Part shown: piece by piece, positions 31,184-39,622 of the stretch | Layout: each line of letters opens with the position of its first letter | Position numbering within the stretch: the stretch's first letter is position 1 | Source: JAGQIB01 sp041393395 | GTDB taxonomy: Bacteria; ARS69 | Length of the DNA: 64,000 nt | Assembly: GCA_041393395.1 (NCBI GenBank) | Contig: JAWKKG010000006.1 | Span: 248,001-312,000, forward strand | Direction: 5' to 3' | Notes under the pieces: model-generated | Databases searched by the model: none | Seen by the model: only the letters and a program-made list of their open reading frames with translations | What the model was told of the DNA's origin: nothing | Translations under genes and position numbers: made by a program

Positions 31184-34153
31184 TTGGAGCCCGCCCGTCC
31201 GCGCCTCTCGCCCGTTCTGCTCCTGTTCTTCCTGTCCGGAGCCACCGGTCTGATCTACCAGGTGGTCTGGGTCCGCCAGTTCGTCCACGTGTTCGGCGCG
31301 ACCGTCCTCGCGGTGTCCACGGTGCTGGCCGCGTTCATGGGCGGACTCGCGGCGGGCGGACTGTTCGGCGGTCGGATCGCGGGGCGTCGCGCGCGGCCCC
31401 TTGCGACGTACGGCGTCCTGGAGCTCGTGCTCGCGGCGTACGCCGGACTCGTACCGCTGATCCTGCGAGCCACGGATCCGCTCTACTCGTCGATCTATCC
31501 GTCACTCTCGGGATCGTTCGCGGCGCTGTCCGGCGTGCGGTTCCTCGTCTCCGTGATCGTGCTGTTCCCGCCGACGTTCCTGATGGGCGCGACGCTCCCG
31601 CTGCTCGTGGAGCACGCCGCGCGCCTCGGGGACGGAGCGCGGCGCGACGTCGCCCGGCTGTACGCGACGAACACGTTCGGCGCCGTCACCGGCACGCTGC
31701 TCGCGAGCTTCGTGCTGCTCCCGTCGCTGGGCCTGCGGCGAACGCTGCTGTTCGGGGTGGGACTGAACCTGCTCGTCGCGCTGTCCGCGATCGCGCTCGG
31801 GCGGAACGAGCGGCGCACCGCCCACGCCGATACGCACGAATCCTCCGAACCCACGCTGGCCCGCCCGATCACGCGGCCCGTCCTGCTCGGCACCGCCGCC
31901 GCACTCGGATTCTCCGCCCTCGCGTTCGAGGTCCTCTGGACTCGCACTCTGTCGCTCGCGATCGGCACGACCACGTACGCGTTCGCGATCGTGCTCACGG
32001 TGTTCCTGTTCGGAATCGCCGCGGGCAGTGCGCTCGCCACCCGGCTCCTGCGCGACCCGGAACGAGCCGCGCGCCTCTTCGTGGCGAGTCCGGCCGCGAT
32101 CGGCCTCCTGTCCCTCGCGTTGCTTCCCCTGTTCGACCGCCTGCCGGATCTGTTCCTGAAGCTCTCGGCGCTCGGACGCGGCACGTTCGGCGAAGGCCTC
32201 CTCGTGGAGTTCCTGCTCGCGGCGTTGCCGCTCCTCCCGCCGACGTTGATCTCGGGCGCCGCCTTCCCCCTCGCGGTGGGCATCGACCGCGCGCGCGGCG
32301 GCGCGAGCCGTTCCGTGGGCGACATCTATTCCGCGAACACCGTCGGCGCGATCCTCGGCTCCTGGATCGCGGGCTTCGCGCTGATCCCGCTCGTCGGGCT
32401 GCGCACCGGCATCGCGATCGCGGCCGGCGTTCTCGTTCTCGCCACGCTGGTCCTCTCGTTCCAGCGCGGCGCCCGCGTCGCGGGAATCGTGACCACCGCG
32501 GTCGCGGTCGCGATGTTCGCCCTGCTGCCCCAGTGGGACCGGGCGGAGCTCACGTCGTCCGGATTCGCGAATCGAGTGCTCGCGATGCGCACCGGCGAGG
32601 AAGCGCAGCAGGATCGCAGCGAGCTCGTGTTCGTGAAGGAAGGCATCACCACGACCGTGTCGGTGCGGAGCTGGCGCGGCGAGCTCACGATGCAGATGAA
32701 CGGGATCACGGAGGCGAGCACCACGGTGGATCTCTCCACCCAGGTGCTGGTCGGTGCGCTCCCGTCGCTCCTGAACCGCTCGCCCGACGACGTCCTGGTG
32801 GTGGGACTCGGCAGTGGAATCACCGCCGCGGCGGCGCTGCGTCCGCCCTCCGTGGATCACGTGACGTGCGTGGAGATCTCCCAGGCCGTCGTCGACGGCG
32901 CCGCGTTCTTCTCGGAGACGAACCTCGGAATCCTCGACGATCCCCGGTGCGCGCTCTTCGTGGAGGATGCCCGCAGCTACCTGCGCCTGTCCGGTCAGGA
33001 ATGGGATTGCATCGTCTCGGAGCCGTCGAACGTGTGGAACGCCGGCACGAGCGCCCTGATGACGCGCGAGTTCTTCCAGCTCTGCCGCGACCGCATGCGC
33101 CCGAACGGCGTCCTCGCGTCGTGGGTGCAGGGCTACTCGCTCTCCTCGGACGCGCTGCGCAGCGTGGTGGCCGCGGCCCGTACCGCGTTTCCGCGGGTGT
33201 CCGTGTGGACCGCTGCGTGGGGCGACTTCCTCATCGTGGCCGGTGACGAGTCGTTCACGATCGACGTCGCCGGGCTGCTCGAGCAGGGGCGCGACCCCGA
33301 GGTGGGACAGCTCCTGCTCGAAGCCGACTCGCCGGACGTGCTGACGCTGTTGTCCCGCGTGCTGCTCGCCGGATCCGCGCTCGACCGCTGGCTCGGCGAC
33401 TTCCCCCCGAACTCGGACGACAGCCTGTACCTGGAGTTCGAGGCGCCCAAGCTGCTCTACCGCTCCACGCTCGAAGAGCTCTACACGAGCCTTCATCGAT
33501 CCGCCGGCGGTGTGGAGGAGATCCTCTCGAATGCGCCCCCGGGACTGGTCGAGCGACTGCCGGACGCCCGCCGCGCGCGCGAGCTCGAGTCGCGGGCCCG
33601 TCTCGCGTTCCGCGACTCGCGCGGTACGGAAGGGATCGCGTACCTCGAGGAAGCGGTGCGCCTGCTGCCGGGCGCCCCCGACCTCAGACGCCTTCTCGCG
33701 CGTGCGATCGAGGGCCGCAGCCAGGCCGACGCGCGGAAAGGCGACCGCGAGAGCGCCCGCGTCGGTTTCCTGCGCGCCGGCGAGCTCGATCCGGCGTTCG
33801 CCGAGCCCTTCGCGAACCTCGCGATCCTCTACCTCGACGCGGGCGATCTCGCCACCGCCGTCGACGCGGCGGAGGAAGCGCGACGTCGCGAGCCGAACAG
33901 CCCCGAGGTGCTGGCGCTGGTCGCGGACCTCGCGGTCCGGCGGGGCGATTTCGAGACGGCCCGGGACAACGCGGAGCGCGCACTCGCGATCGACGACGCC
34001 GTGGTCGAGGCGTGGATCGCGCTCGGCGATGCCCGGCACGGCCTCGGCGACCCCGGGGGCGCGGGCGCGGCCTGGCGCGAGGCGGCAGCCCGCGATCCCG
34101 GCTCCCCGGCCGTCACGAAGCGGTTGCGTCAGGAGGCCGCGGCCGGCCGCTGA
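31184..34153 (+). CDS. Polytopic membrane protein fused to spermidine-synthase-like domain and TPRs
   Basis: 989 residues from TTG 31184 with AGGAAG 3 nt upstream; earlier in-frame codons run through the regulator promoter and are rejected. Residues ~10-470 form about 12-14 transmembrane helices beginning LLLFFLSGATGLIYQVVWVRQ, as in fused MFS/spermidine synthase-like proteins. Residues ~520-740 are a class I methyltransferase-like spermidine synthase domain (VLVVGLGSGITAAAAL, CVEISQAVVDGA, VEDARSYL, EPSNVWNAGTSALMTREFF). The last ~200 residues are TPR-like helices (FAEPFANLAILYLDAGDLATA). These fusions are widespread but their reaction is unproven; aminopropyl transfer is suggested only by homology. 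Confidence 0.83.
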   Translation: MEPARPRLSPVLLLFFLSGATGLIYQVVWVRQFVHVFGATVLAVSTVLAAFMGGLAAGGLFGGRIAGRRARPLATYGVLELVLAAYAGLVPLILRATDPLYSSIYPSLSGSFAALSGVRFLVSVIVLFPPTFLMGATLPLLVEHAARLGDGARRDVARLYATNTFGAVTGTLLASFVLLPSLGLRRTLLFGVGLNLLVALSAIALGRNERRTAHADTHESSEPTLARPITRPVLLGTAAALGFSALAFEVLWTRTLSLAIGTTTYAFAIVLTVFLFGIAAGSALATRLLRDPERAARLFVASPAAIGLLSLALLPLFDRLPDLFLKLSALGRGTFGEGLLVEFLLAALPLLPPTLISGAAFPLAVGIDRARGGASRSVGDIYSANTVGAILGSWIAGFALIPLVGLRTGIAIAAGVLVLATLVLSFQRGARVAGIVTTAVAVAMFALLPQWDRAELTSSGFANRVLAMRTGEEAQQDRSELVFVKEGITTTVSVRSWRGELTMQMNGITEASTTVDLSTQVLVGALPSLLNRSPDDVLVVGLGSGITAAAALRPPSVDHVTCVEISQAVVDGAAFFSETNLGILDDPRCALFVEDARSYLRLSGQEWDCIVSEPSNVWNAGTSALMTREFFQLCRDRMRPNGVLASWVQGYSLSSDALRSVVAAARTAFPRVSVWTAAWGDFLIVAGDESFTIDVAGLLEQGRDPEVGQLLLEADSPDVLTLLSRVLLAGSALDRWLGDFPPNSDDSLYLEFEAPKLLYRSTLEELYTSLHRSAGGVEEILSNAPPGLVERLPDARRARELESRARLAFRDSRGTEGIAYLEEAVRLLPGAPDLRRLLARAIEGRSQADARKGDRESARVGFLRAGELDPAFAEPFANLAILYLDAGDLATAVDAAEEARRREPNSPEVLALVADLAVRRGDFETARDNAERALAIDDAVVEAWIALGDARHGLGDPGGAGAAWREAAARDPGSPAVTKRLRQEAAAGR

Positions 34154-34213
34154 TCTCGCGACTTTTGCCGAAAGTCGGCACCTCTGATCGCCGATGGGAG
34201 ATCGGAGGCAGCC

Positions 34214-36049
34214 GTGACTCGAGATCCGTCGACCCTGACCGTGTGCCCGGTGGACGCCGGCCCGCTCCACTGGGACGAAGCCGGTGTGACCTGTCTTTCC
34301 TGTGGGCGCCCCTGGCGCCACGCAGGCGACGTCGCGCTCTTTGTCGCGGCGGAGTCCGACGACGTCGAACCCGTGCCGGCCACGCGCTCGCTCGATCCCG
34401 CGGACTGGCGTTTCCTCCTGCCGGCCGGCGCTCACGTCCACGTGCTCGAGCTGGACACGCCGCGCGGCTGCTCCGCCTTCGAAATCGCAGGCGATGTCGG
34501 CTCGGTGGTCGTGCTCACCGACACGGAGTCGCGAGCGGTCGCTCTGCGCGAGGAGGCGCGAAGACGTCGCGTGGAGGTGCACGCGGTCGCGGCGCCGCTC
34601 CTCTCGCTTCCGTTCGCGGCCGCGTCGTTCGACGTGGTCGTCGCCCACGATGCGCTCGCGCGCGTGACCGGCCCGGATGCCGGCGCCGCACGCGCGTCCT
34701 TCGTGCGCCGGCTGATCGCGCTGCTGGAACCGGGCGGCGCGCTCTGGGTCGATCACGACCGACGGTCCGCAGCCGGCGACGAGACCGTGGGGCTCCCGGA
34801 GGCGAAGCGCGCGATCGTGAACGGCGGTGCGATTCCGGCCGAGACGTTCGAGCGCTTCGGGCGCTCGGGCCGCGAGCTCCTGCCGCTGGATGAAGAGACG
34901 GTGAGCGCCTGGCGCGATCCGGAGCGGGAGTCCCGGCCACACTCCCGGTGGACGCGCTGGCTGCCGCGGGCGCGCCGCACGCCGGATCGATTCGGCATTC
35001 TCGTCACGACGGCGCGCACGAGCGGCGCCGGCCCGGGACGCCTCTCGATCCTCGCGCGGACTTCGCGTGCGGTGCGCGAGAACTGGCCGATGCTCGCACT
35101 CGAGGGCGACGCGCCGGGACGTCTCCGCTACTGGCTCGACTCGCGCGATCCGTCGCCGAGCGGCACGCTGAGTGCGATGCCGTTCCGCGAGGGCGAGAGT
35201 CGCCCGCTCGCGCTCGTGAAGATCGCGCGCGACGGCGGGGCCGCCATGCGACTGCGAAACGAACACGGCCTGCTCCGGCAACTCGCCGACGAGTCGCCCC
35301 GCTCCGCCGACGTTCTCTTCCCGCGCTCGCTGCTGGTCGTGGACTCCGAGTCGCAGCTCGCCACGGTGCAAGCCCCGGTGGTGGGCGTGGCGCCGTCGCC
35401 GGAGGATGCCCTCGGCGCCGCGGAGCGCTGGCTCCGCGCGTTCTGGCGCTCGACCGGAATGCTCGCCGGCACGGAGCGCGCGCTGCTCGAGCCGCTCACG
35501 CGTCAGGTCGGCGCCGCACTCGAGCGAACCGACGACCCCGAAGAGAAGATTCGCCTCGAAGATCTCGTGCTCGATCTCGAAGCGCGCGACGGGGTCTCGA
35601 TCGCCGCCTGGGGACATGGCGCGTTCACCGCCGACCGTCTGCGGGTGAACGGGGATCGGGTGACTGCGATCGACTGGGAGTTCGGCGCGTCGCGGCAAGC
35701 GGCATGGATCGATCCGGCGCTCTTCGTATGGGACCAGCTCCGAATCCGCGCCGCTCAATCCGGCGCGACGCTCTCCGAGGAGGCCACCGAGTGGCTCATG
35801 CGGGCCGCGGACGGCGACGATCCGCTCGCCGGATTCCTGCTCCGCTGCCTCGAGGACGCCGGTTGCGAGGCGTCCGTGCTTCCGGCCGGCTTCGCGGCGA
35901 TCGCCTTCCTCCGGGCTCGCCAGACGGAGCGGCACGTGGGCGTCGACGATCCCGGACCGGACGCCTGGCGGCGCGCCGGGCTGGCTGCCCTGGCTCCGGC
36001 GGCCCGGGAGTGCCTCTCCCGCCTCGTTCGTCACTCCTCTCTGGTATGA
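34214..36049 (+). CDS. Composite zinc-ribbon / methyltransferase-like / phosphotransferase-like protein
   Basis: 611 residues from GTG 34214 with CGGAGG upstream. The start looks like a Trm112-type ribbon (TVCPVDAGPLHWDEAGVTCLSCG), but only three of the four cysteines are present. Residues ~60-190 resemble a class I methyltransferase (VLELDTPRGCSAFEIAGDVGS, LPFAAASFDVVVAHDALARV, LLEPGGALWVDHD). Residues ~300-560 look like an APH/choline-kinase-type phosphotransferase (LVKIARDGGAAMRLRNEHGLL, WGHGAFTADRLRVNGDRVTAIDWEFG), yet the expected HGD is HGA, so the kinase-like part may be inactive. I do not recognise a named family; it may work on a lipid- or sugar-linked substrate, given the glycosyltransferase genes downstream. 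Confidence 0.6.
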   Translation: MTRDPSTLTVCPVDAGPLHWDEAGVTCLSCGRPWRHAGDVALFVAAESDDVEPVPATRSLDPADWRFLLPAGAHVHVLELDTPRGCSAFEIAGDVGSVVVLTDTESRAVALREEARRRRVEVHAVAAPLLSLPFAAASFDVVVAHDALARVTGPDAGAARASFVRRLIALLEPGGALWVDHDRRSAAGDETVGLPEAKRAIVNGGAIPAETFERFGRSGRELLPLDEETVSAWRDPERESRPHSRWTRWLPRARRTPDRFGILVTTARTSGAGPGRLSILARTSRAVRENWPMLALEGDAPGRLRYWLDSRDPSPSGTLSAMPFREGESRPLALVKIARDGGAAMRLRNEHGLLRQLADESPRSADVLFPRSLLVVDSESQLATVQAPVVGVAPSPEDALGAAERWLRAFWRSTGMLAGTERALLEPLTRQVGAALERTDDPEEKIRLEDLVLDLEARDGVSIAAWGHGAFTADRLRVNGDRVTAIDWEFGASRQAAWIDPALFVWDQLRIRAAQSGATLSEEATEWLMRAADGDDPLAGFLLRCLEDAGCEASVLPAGFAAIAFLRARQTERHVGVDDPGPDAWRRAGLAALAPAARECLSRLVRHSSLV

Positions 36050-36304
36050 TCATCGGCCGCGCGGCCATCTGAGCCGGGGCGCGGCCGCGCTGGCCCGACC
36101 ATTGCATTGAGAGGACTCCGGAGGGCGCGGTCTGGCGCCTCCGGGACGCTGCGCCCTTCCGGCGGCGTTCGTGAGCCGGCTTCCGGGCCGGCGCTCGAAC
36201 CCCCCGCAGCGACGTTCTCGGCCCCCGGGGAGGGCCGCAGGGCCGCCCGGACCGGACTCTCCCAGAATCTGCTGCTCCGAGCACCGACAACCGGGAGGCA
36301 TTCG
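36050..36304. other. Intergenic stretch with a hairpin
   Basis: 255 nt with no credible gene. It holds an inverted repeat, CCGGAGG at 36118-36124 with CCTCCGG at 36138-36144 (13-nt loop), which may end the upstream transcript though no T tract follows. GGGAGG at 36294-36299 is the ribosome site of the next gene. No promoter could be picked with confidence. Confidence 0.4.
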
Positions 36305-37396
36305 ATGCCACGCATTTTCTACCGGGCCATCGTAATCCTTACTGCCGGGCTGGCGGCCGCGACGGCCGCCGACGCGACGGGAGTTTTCCCCGTACCCAGC
36401 TGGACGACGGCCACCCCGGCGTCCCAGGGCATGGACGCGGCCGCGCTGCAGGACGTCGCGAACCTGGCGGGAGGCAGCGGAATGGTGATCCGAGGCGGCC
36501 GGGTCGTGAAGTCGTGGGGCAACCCGAGTTCGGGCGGGGATTGGGCGTCGGCCGGCAAGCCCGTCCTGTCCACGCTCCTGCTTCGCGCCGTGGACCAGGA
36601 CCTCACCACGCTGAACGCCACGATGGGGCAGTACCTCACGGGGGGCACCGCGAAGGACCGCTCGATCCGGTTCCTGGATCTCGCGAACATGGTCTCCGGC
36701 TACAGCCGCGCGGAGTGGCCGGCGGATGCGTTCGCGTACAACGACTACGCGATCAACCTGTACGGCTACGTGCTCTGCGAGGAAGTCTTCGGCTCGTCGC
36801 CGCCCGAGGTGTTCTCCGATCAGTTCGGATTCCTCGGATTCGAGGACTCGATCCAGATCAGCGACTGGCAGTATGGTCGCGTGAAGAACATGTCCGTGCG
36901 GGATTTCGCACGATTCGGATTGTTCTGGTTGCGGCGCGGGGAGTGGAACGGCGTCCAGGTGATTCCTTCTTCGTCCTTCGATCTCGTGGAAGACGAAGTG
37001 CCGCCGACCGTCCCCATGACGCAGGCGGACGGCGCGGAATCCTGGGACTTCGGAACGTACGGCGGCGGCGACGACCAGACCGGAATCGGACCGGGGCACT
37101 ACGCGATGAACTTCTGGACGAACCAGTCGGGCCTGTGGCCCGGGCTCCCGTCCGAGGTCTACCAGGCGAGCGGCTACTTCGGATCGCGCGTGTGCTGGGT
37201 ATTGCCGGACGTCGACGTGGTCGCGGTGGCATTCGACTGCAACACCGCGTTCGGAGGAGCGGCCGGCCTGCAGGCGCTCTACGACTCGATCGTGTCGAGT
37301 TCGACCCCCGTTCCGGACGGCGTGGAGACGTCGACCTGGGGCGGCACGAAGAATCTTTTCCGGGGACTCAACTCCGGCTTTTCGGGAGACGAATAA
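36305..37396 (+). CDS. Exported serine hydrolase of the class C beta-lactamase fold, copy 1
   Basis: 363 residues with a signal peptide (IVILTAGLAAATAADA). The serine-lysine pair of the family is seen in DWASAGKPVLSTLLLRA (S-x-x-K). The Tyr motif is replaced by the block FAYNDYAINLYGYVLCEEVFG (Y-N-D), and LANMVSGYSR corresponds to the 'LLTHTSG' region. Members are transpeptidase, esterase or D-aminopeptidase-like; the substrate is unknown. The protein ends ETSTWGGTKNLFR followed by ten extra residues that cover the ribosome site of the next gene. It is about 50-60% identical by eye to the next gene product, so the pair arose by tandem duplication. Confidence 0.82.
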   Translation: MPRIFYRAIVILTAGLAAATAADATGVFPVPSWTTATPASQGMDAAALQDVANLAGGSGMVIRGGRVVKSWGNPSSGGDWASAGKPVLSTLLLRAVDQDLTTLNATMGQYLTGGTAKDRSIRFLDLANMVSGYSRAEWPADAFAYNDYAINLYGYVLCEEVFGSSPPEVFSDQFGFLGFEDSIQISDWQYGRVKNMSVRDFARFGLFWLRRGEWNGVQVIPSSSFDLVEDEVPPTVPMTQADGAESWDFGTYGGGDDQTGIGPGHYAMNFWTNQSGLWPGLPSEVYQASGYFGSRVCWVLPDVDVVAVAFDCNTAFGGAAGLQALYDSIVSSSTPVPDGVETSTWGGTKNLFRGLNSGFSGDE

Positions 37397-37398
37397 AC

Positions 37399-38481
37399 AT
37401 GCGTCACCGACCACATTCCCCCGTGTCGGAACTCTTCATCATGACTCGGAAACCGTGGTGGATCGCGGGCATGCTCGCGGTCGTCTCGCTTTCGACCGCA
37501 CCGGCCCGGTCCGAGGTGTTCCCCGGAAGTCAGTGGCAGACGCGTTCTCCGGAGCAGGTCGGGCTGCGGGCCGACCGGTTGCAGCAGCTCGCGGAGTACG
37601 CCGGCGGTGACGGGATCGTCATCCGCGACGGATACCAGGTGTACGAATGGGGCAACGCCTCGAATCGGGGCGACTGGGCGTCGGCGAGCAAGCCGGTGCT
37701 CACGACCCTGCTCTTCCTCGCCGCCGACCAGGGCCTCTGCCAGATCGATCAGACGATCGGCGATTTCATGGACGGCGGATCCGCGAAGGATCGCGCGATC
37801 ACGTTCCACCATCTCGCGAACATGACGTCGGGCTACAGCCGGGGTGAGGGACCGGGGCAGGCGTGGGCGTACAACGACTTCGCGATCAACCTCTACGGCT
37901 ATGTGCTGTGCGAAAAGGTCTGGGGCGCGTCGCCTCCGGACGTCGTGCAGGACCAGCTCGCGTTCCTGGGCTTCCAGGATCCGGTCACGATCGGAACCGG
38001 CCAGTACGGCCGCGTGAAGGCGATGTCCGTCCGCGATTTCGCCCGGTTGGGGCTGTTCTGGCTGAACCGGGGCCAGTGGGACGGCGAGCAGGTCATCCCG
38101 GAGAGCTACTTCGACCTCATCGCGGAGCCGGTGCCCTCCGGAACCCCGGTCACGTCCTCGGACGGGGCGGAATCCTGGGATCTGGGCAGCTTCGGCGGGT
38201 CGGACAACCAGACCTCGGCCGGGCCCGGCCGATACGCCATGAACTTCTGGGTGAACGTGAACAACAACCAGTGGCCGGGAAGGCCCACGAATGTCTACCA
38301 TGCCGCCGGCCACGGAGGGCAAAAGGTCTGCTGGATCGTGCCCGATATGAACGTGGTGGTGGCCGGGATCGGCGGCGGAGCCCTCGGGAACGCCGCGGCC
38401 CTCGATCTCATTCTCGAGGCGAACGACTCGTCCCCCGTCGCGCCCGTGAGCTGGGCAGAAGTCAAGGCGATGCACCGGTAG
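37399..38481 (+). CDS. Exported serine hydrolase of the class C beta-lactamase fold, copy 2
   Basis: About 360 residues. ATG 37399 lies 2 nt after the previous stop with GGGAG upstream, but an internal ATG at 37441 gives a tidier signal peptide (WWIAGMLAVVSLSTAPARS), so the real start is uncertain. S-x-x-K is present as SASK (DWASASKPVLTTLLFLA) and the Tyr block as WAYNDFAINLYGYVLCEKVWG. The chain ends VSWAEVKAMHR, the same type of tail as the preceding protein and the partial protein at the left end of the window. Coupled with the first copy in one transcript; periplasmic or secreted. Confidence 0.82.
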   Translation: MRHRPHSPVSELFIMTRKPWWIAGMLAVVSLSTAPARSEVFPGSQWQTRSPEQVGLRADRLQQLAEYAGGDGIVIRDGYQVYEWGNASNRGDWASASKPVLTTLLFLAADQGLCQIDQTIGDFMDGGSAKDRAITFHHLANMTSGYSRGEGPGQAWAYNDFAINLYGYVLCEKVWGASPPDVVQDQLAFLGFQDPVTIGTGQYGRVKAMSVRDFARLGLFWLNRGQWDGEQVIPESYFDLIAEPVPSGTPVTSSDGAESWDLGSFGGSDNQTSAGPGRYAMNFWVNVNNNQWPGRPTNVYHAAGHGGQKVCWIVPDMNVVVAGIGGGALGNAAALDLILEANDSSPVAPVSWAEVKAMHR

Positions 38482-38530
38482 GAAGTGGCCGGCCCGGTGC
38501 GCGCTCTCTCGCGCCGGACCGGAGACTTCC

Positions 38531-39622
38531 TTGCGCGTCGGACTGCTCGTAAGAAATCTCGATGAGCCCGGAGGCATCGGCGTCTACACGCGCGAGCTGC
38601 TGATGCATCTGTTCGCGCAGGACCACGAAACCGAGTATTTCGTCTTCCTGGGCGGCCAGGAGTCGCGGGGGCGATTCGCCGAGCACCCGAACGTGCACGA
38701 GGTCGTCCTGCCGTGCCGCGGCAAGCTCTGGTGGGACCAGGTGCAGGTCGCCCGCCATGCGAACCGCCTCGGGCTCGACGCGGTCTTCTGTCCGAAGATG
38801 TCGCTCCCGTTCCGCTTCCGCGGCCGAAAGCTCCTCACGATGCACGGCGCGGAGCAGTTCGTGTTCCCGGAGGAGTTCTCCCTCGTCGATCGGATCTACG
38901 TCCGGTTCTTCCTCCCGCTTTACGCCCGGGCGGCCGACCGGGTGATCACGGTGTCCGAGACGGCCCGGCACGATCTCGCGCCGATCCTCGGCGTCCCCGA
39001 GTCGCGGTTCTCCGTGATCACGCACGGCCCCAAGGAGATCTACGCGGAGCCGGTGTCGCCGACGCAGATCGCCGAGATGCGCAAGAAGTACGGACTCGAG
39101 GGGGACTTCATCCTGCACGTAGGGCTCGTGTGGGGCGCGAAGAACTTCGAGATCTTCCCCGAGGTCCTCGAGATCGTGAACCGCGAGCGGCCCCTCGTGC
39201 TCGCCCACGCCGGAAAGCCGCATCGCTGGCGCGACGCCCGGGAAACGCGGCGCGCGGACCCGTACGTGCGCGAGCTCGGGCTCGTGCCCGACGAGGATCT
39301 CGCCGCGCTGTACCACTCCGCCGTAGCGCTCGTGTTCCCCTCCCTGTACGAAGGCTTCGGCATCCCGCTCGTGGAGGCGATGGCGGCCGGATGTCCGGTG
39401 GTCACCTCGGACTGGGGCGCGATGAAGGAGGTCACGGGCGACGCGGCGGTTCACGTCGACTCGCGGCGCCCGGAGGCGCTCGCCGAGGCCGTGCTCGATC
39501 TGCTGCGCCACCCGGAGCGACGCGAGGAGCTGGCCGCGCGAGGGCGGGTCCGCGCGCGCGATTTCTCGTGGGACGACGCCGCTCGCCGCACTCTCGCCGT
39601 GTTCCGCGAAGTCGCGACTTGA
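38531..39622 (+). CDS. GT4-family glycosyltransferase
   Basis: 363 residues from TTG 38531, with GGAG upstream. GT-B fold features: the start MRVGLLVRNLDEPGGIGVYTRELLMHL, the central VSETARHDLAPILGV, and the donor-site block SLYEGFGIPLVEAMAAGCPVVTSDWGAMKEV, with the E-x(7)-E motif of retaining GT4 enzymes. It probably moves a hexose from a nucleotide sugar onto a surface polysaccharide or lipid. The stop overlaps the TTG start of the next gene (TTGA), so the two are coupled. Confidence 0.9.
   Translation: MRVGLLVRNLDEPGGIGVYTRELLMHLFAQDHETEYFVFLGGQESRGRFAEHPNVHEVVLPCRGKLWWDQVQVARHANRLGLDAVFCPKMSLPFRFRGRKLLTMHGAEQFVFPEEFSLVDRIYVRFFLPLYARAADRVITVSETARHDLAPILGVPESRFSVITHGPKEIYAEPVSPTQIAEMRKKYGLEGDFILHVGLVWGAKNFEIFPEVLEIVNRERPLVLAHAGKPHRWRDARETRRADPYVRELGLVPDEDLAALYHSAVALVFPSLYEGFGIPLVEAMAAGCPVVTSDWGAMKEVTGDAAVHVDSRRPEALAEAVLDLLRHPERREELAARGRVRARDFSWDDAARRTLAVFREVAT

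Noticed and set aside
31502..36034. Very long minus-strand open frame of about 1500 codons
   Set aside because: It is a shadow of the plus-strand genes: Arg/Glu/Asp-rich translation without motifs, produced by high GC content.
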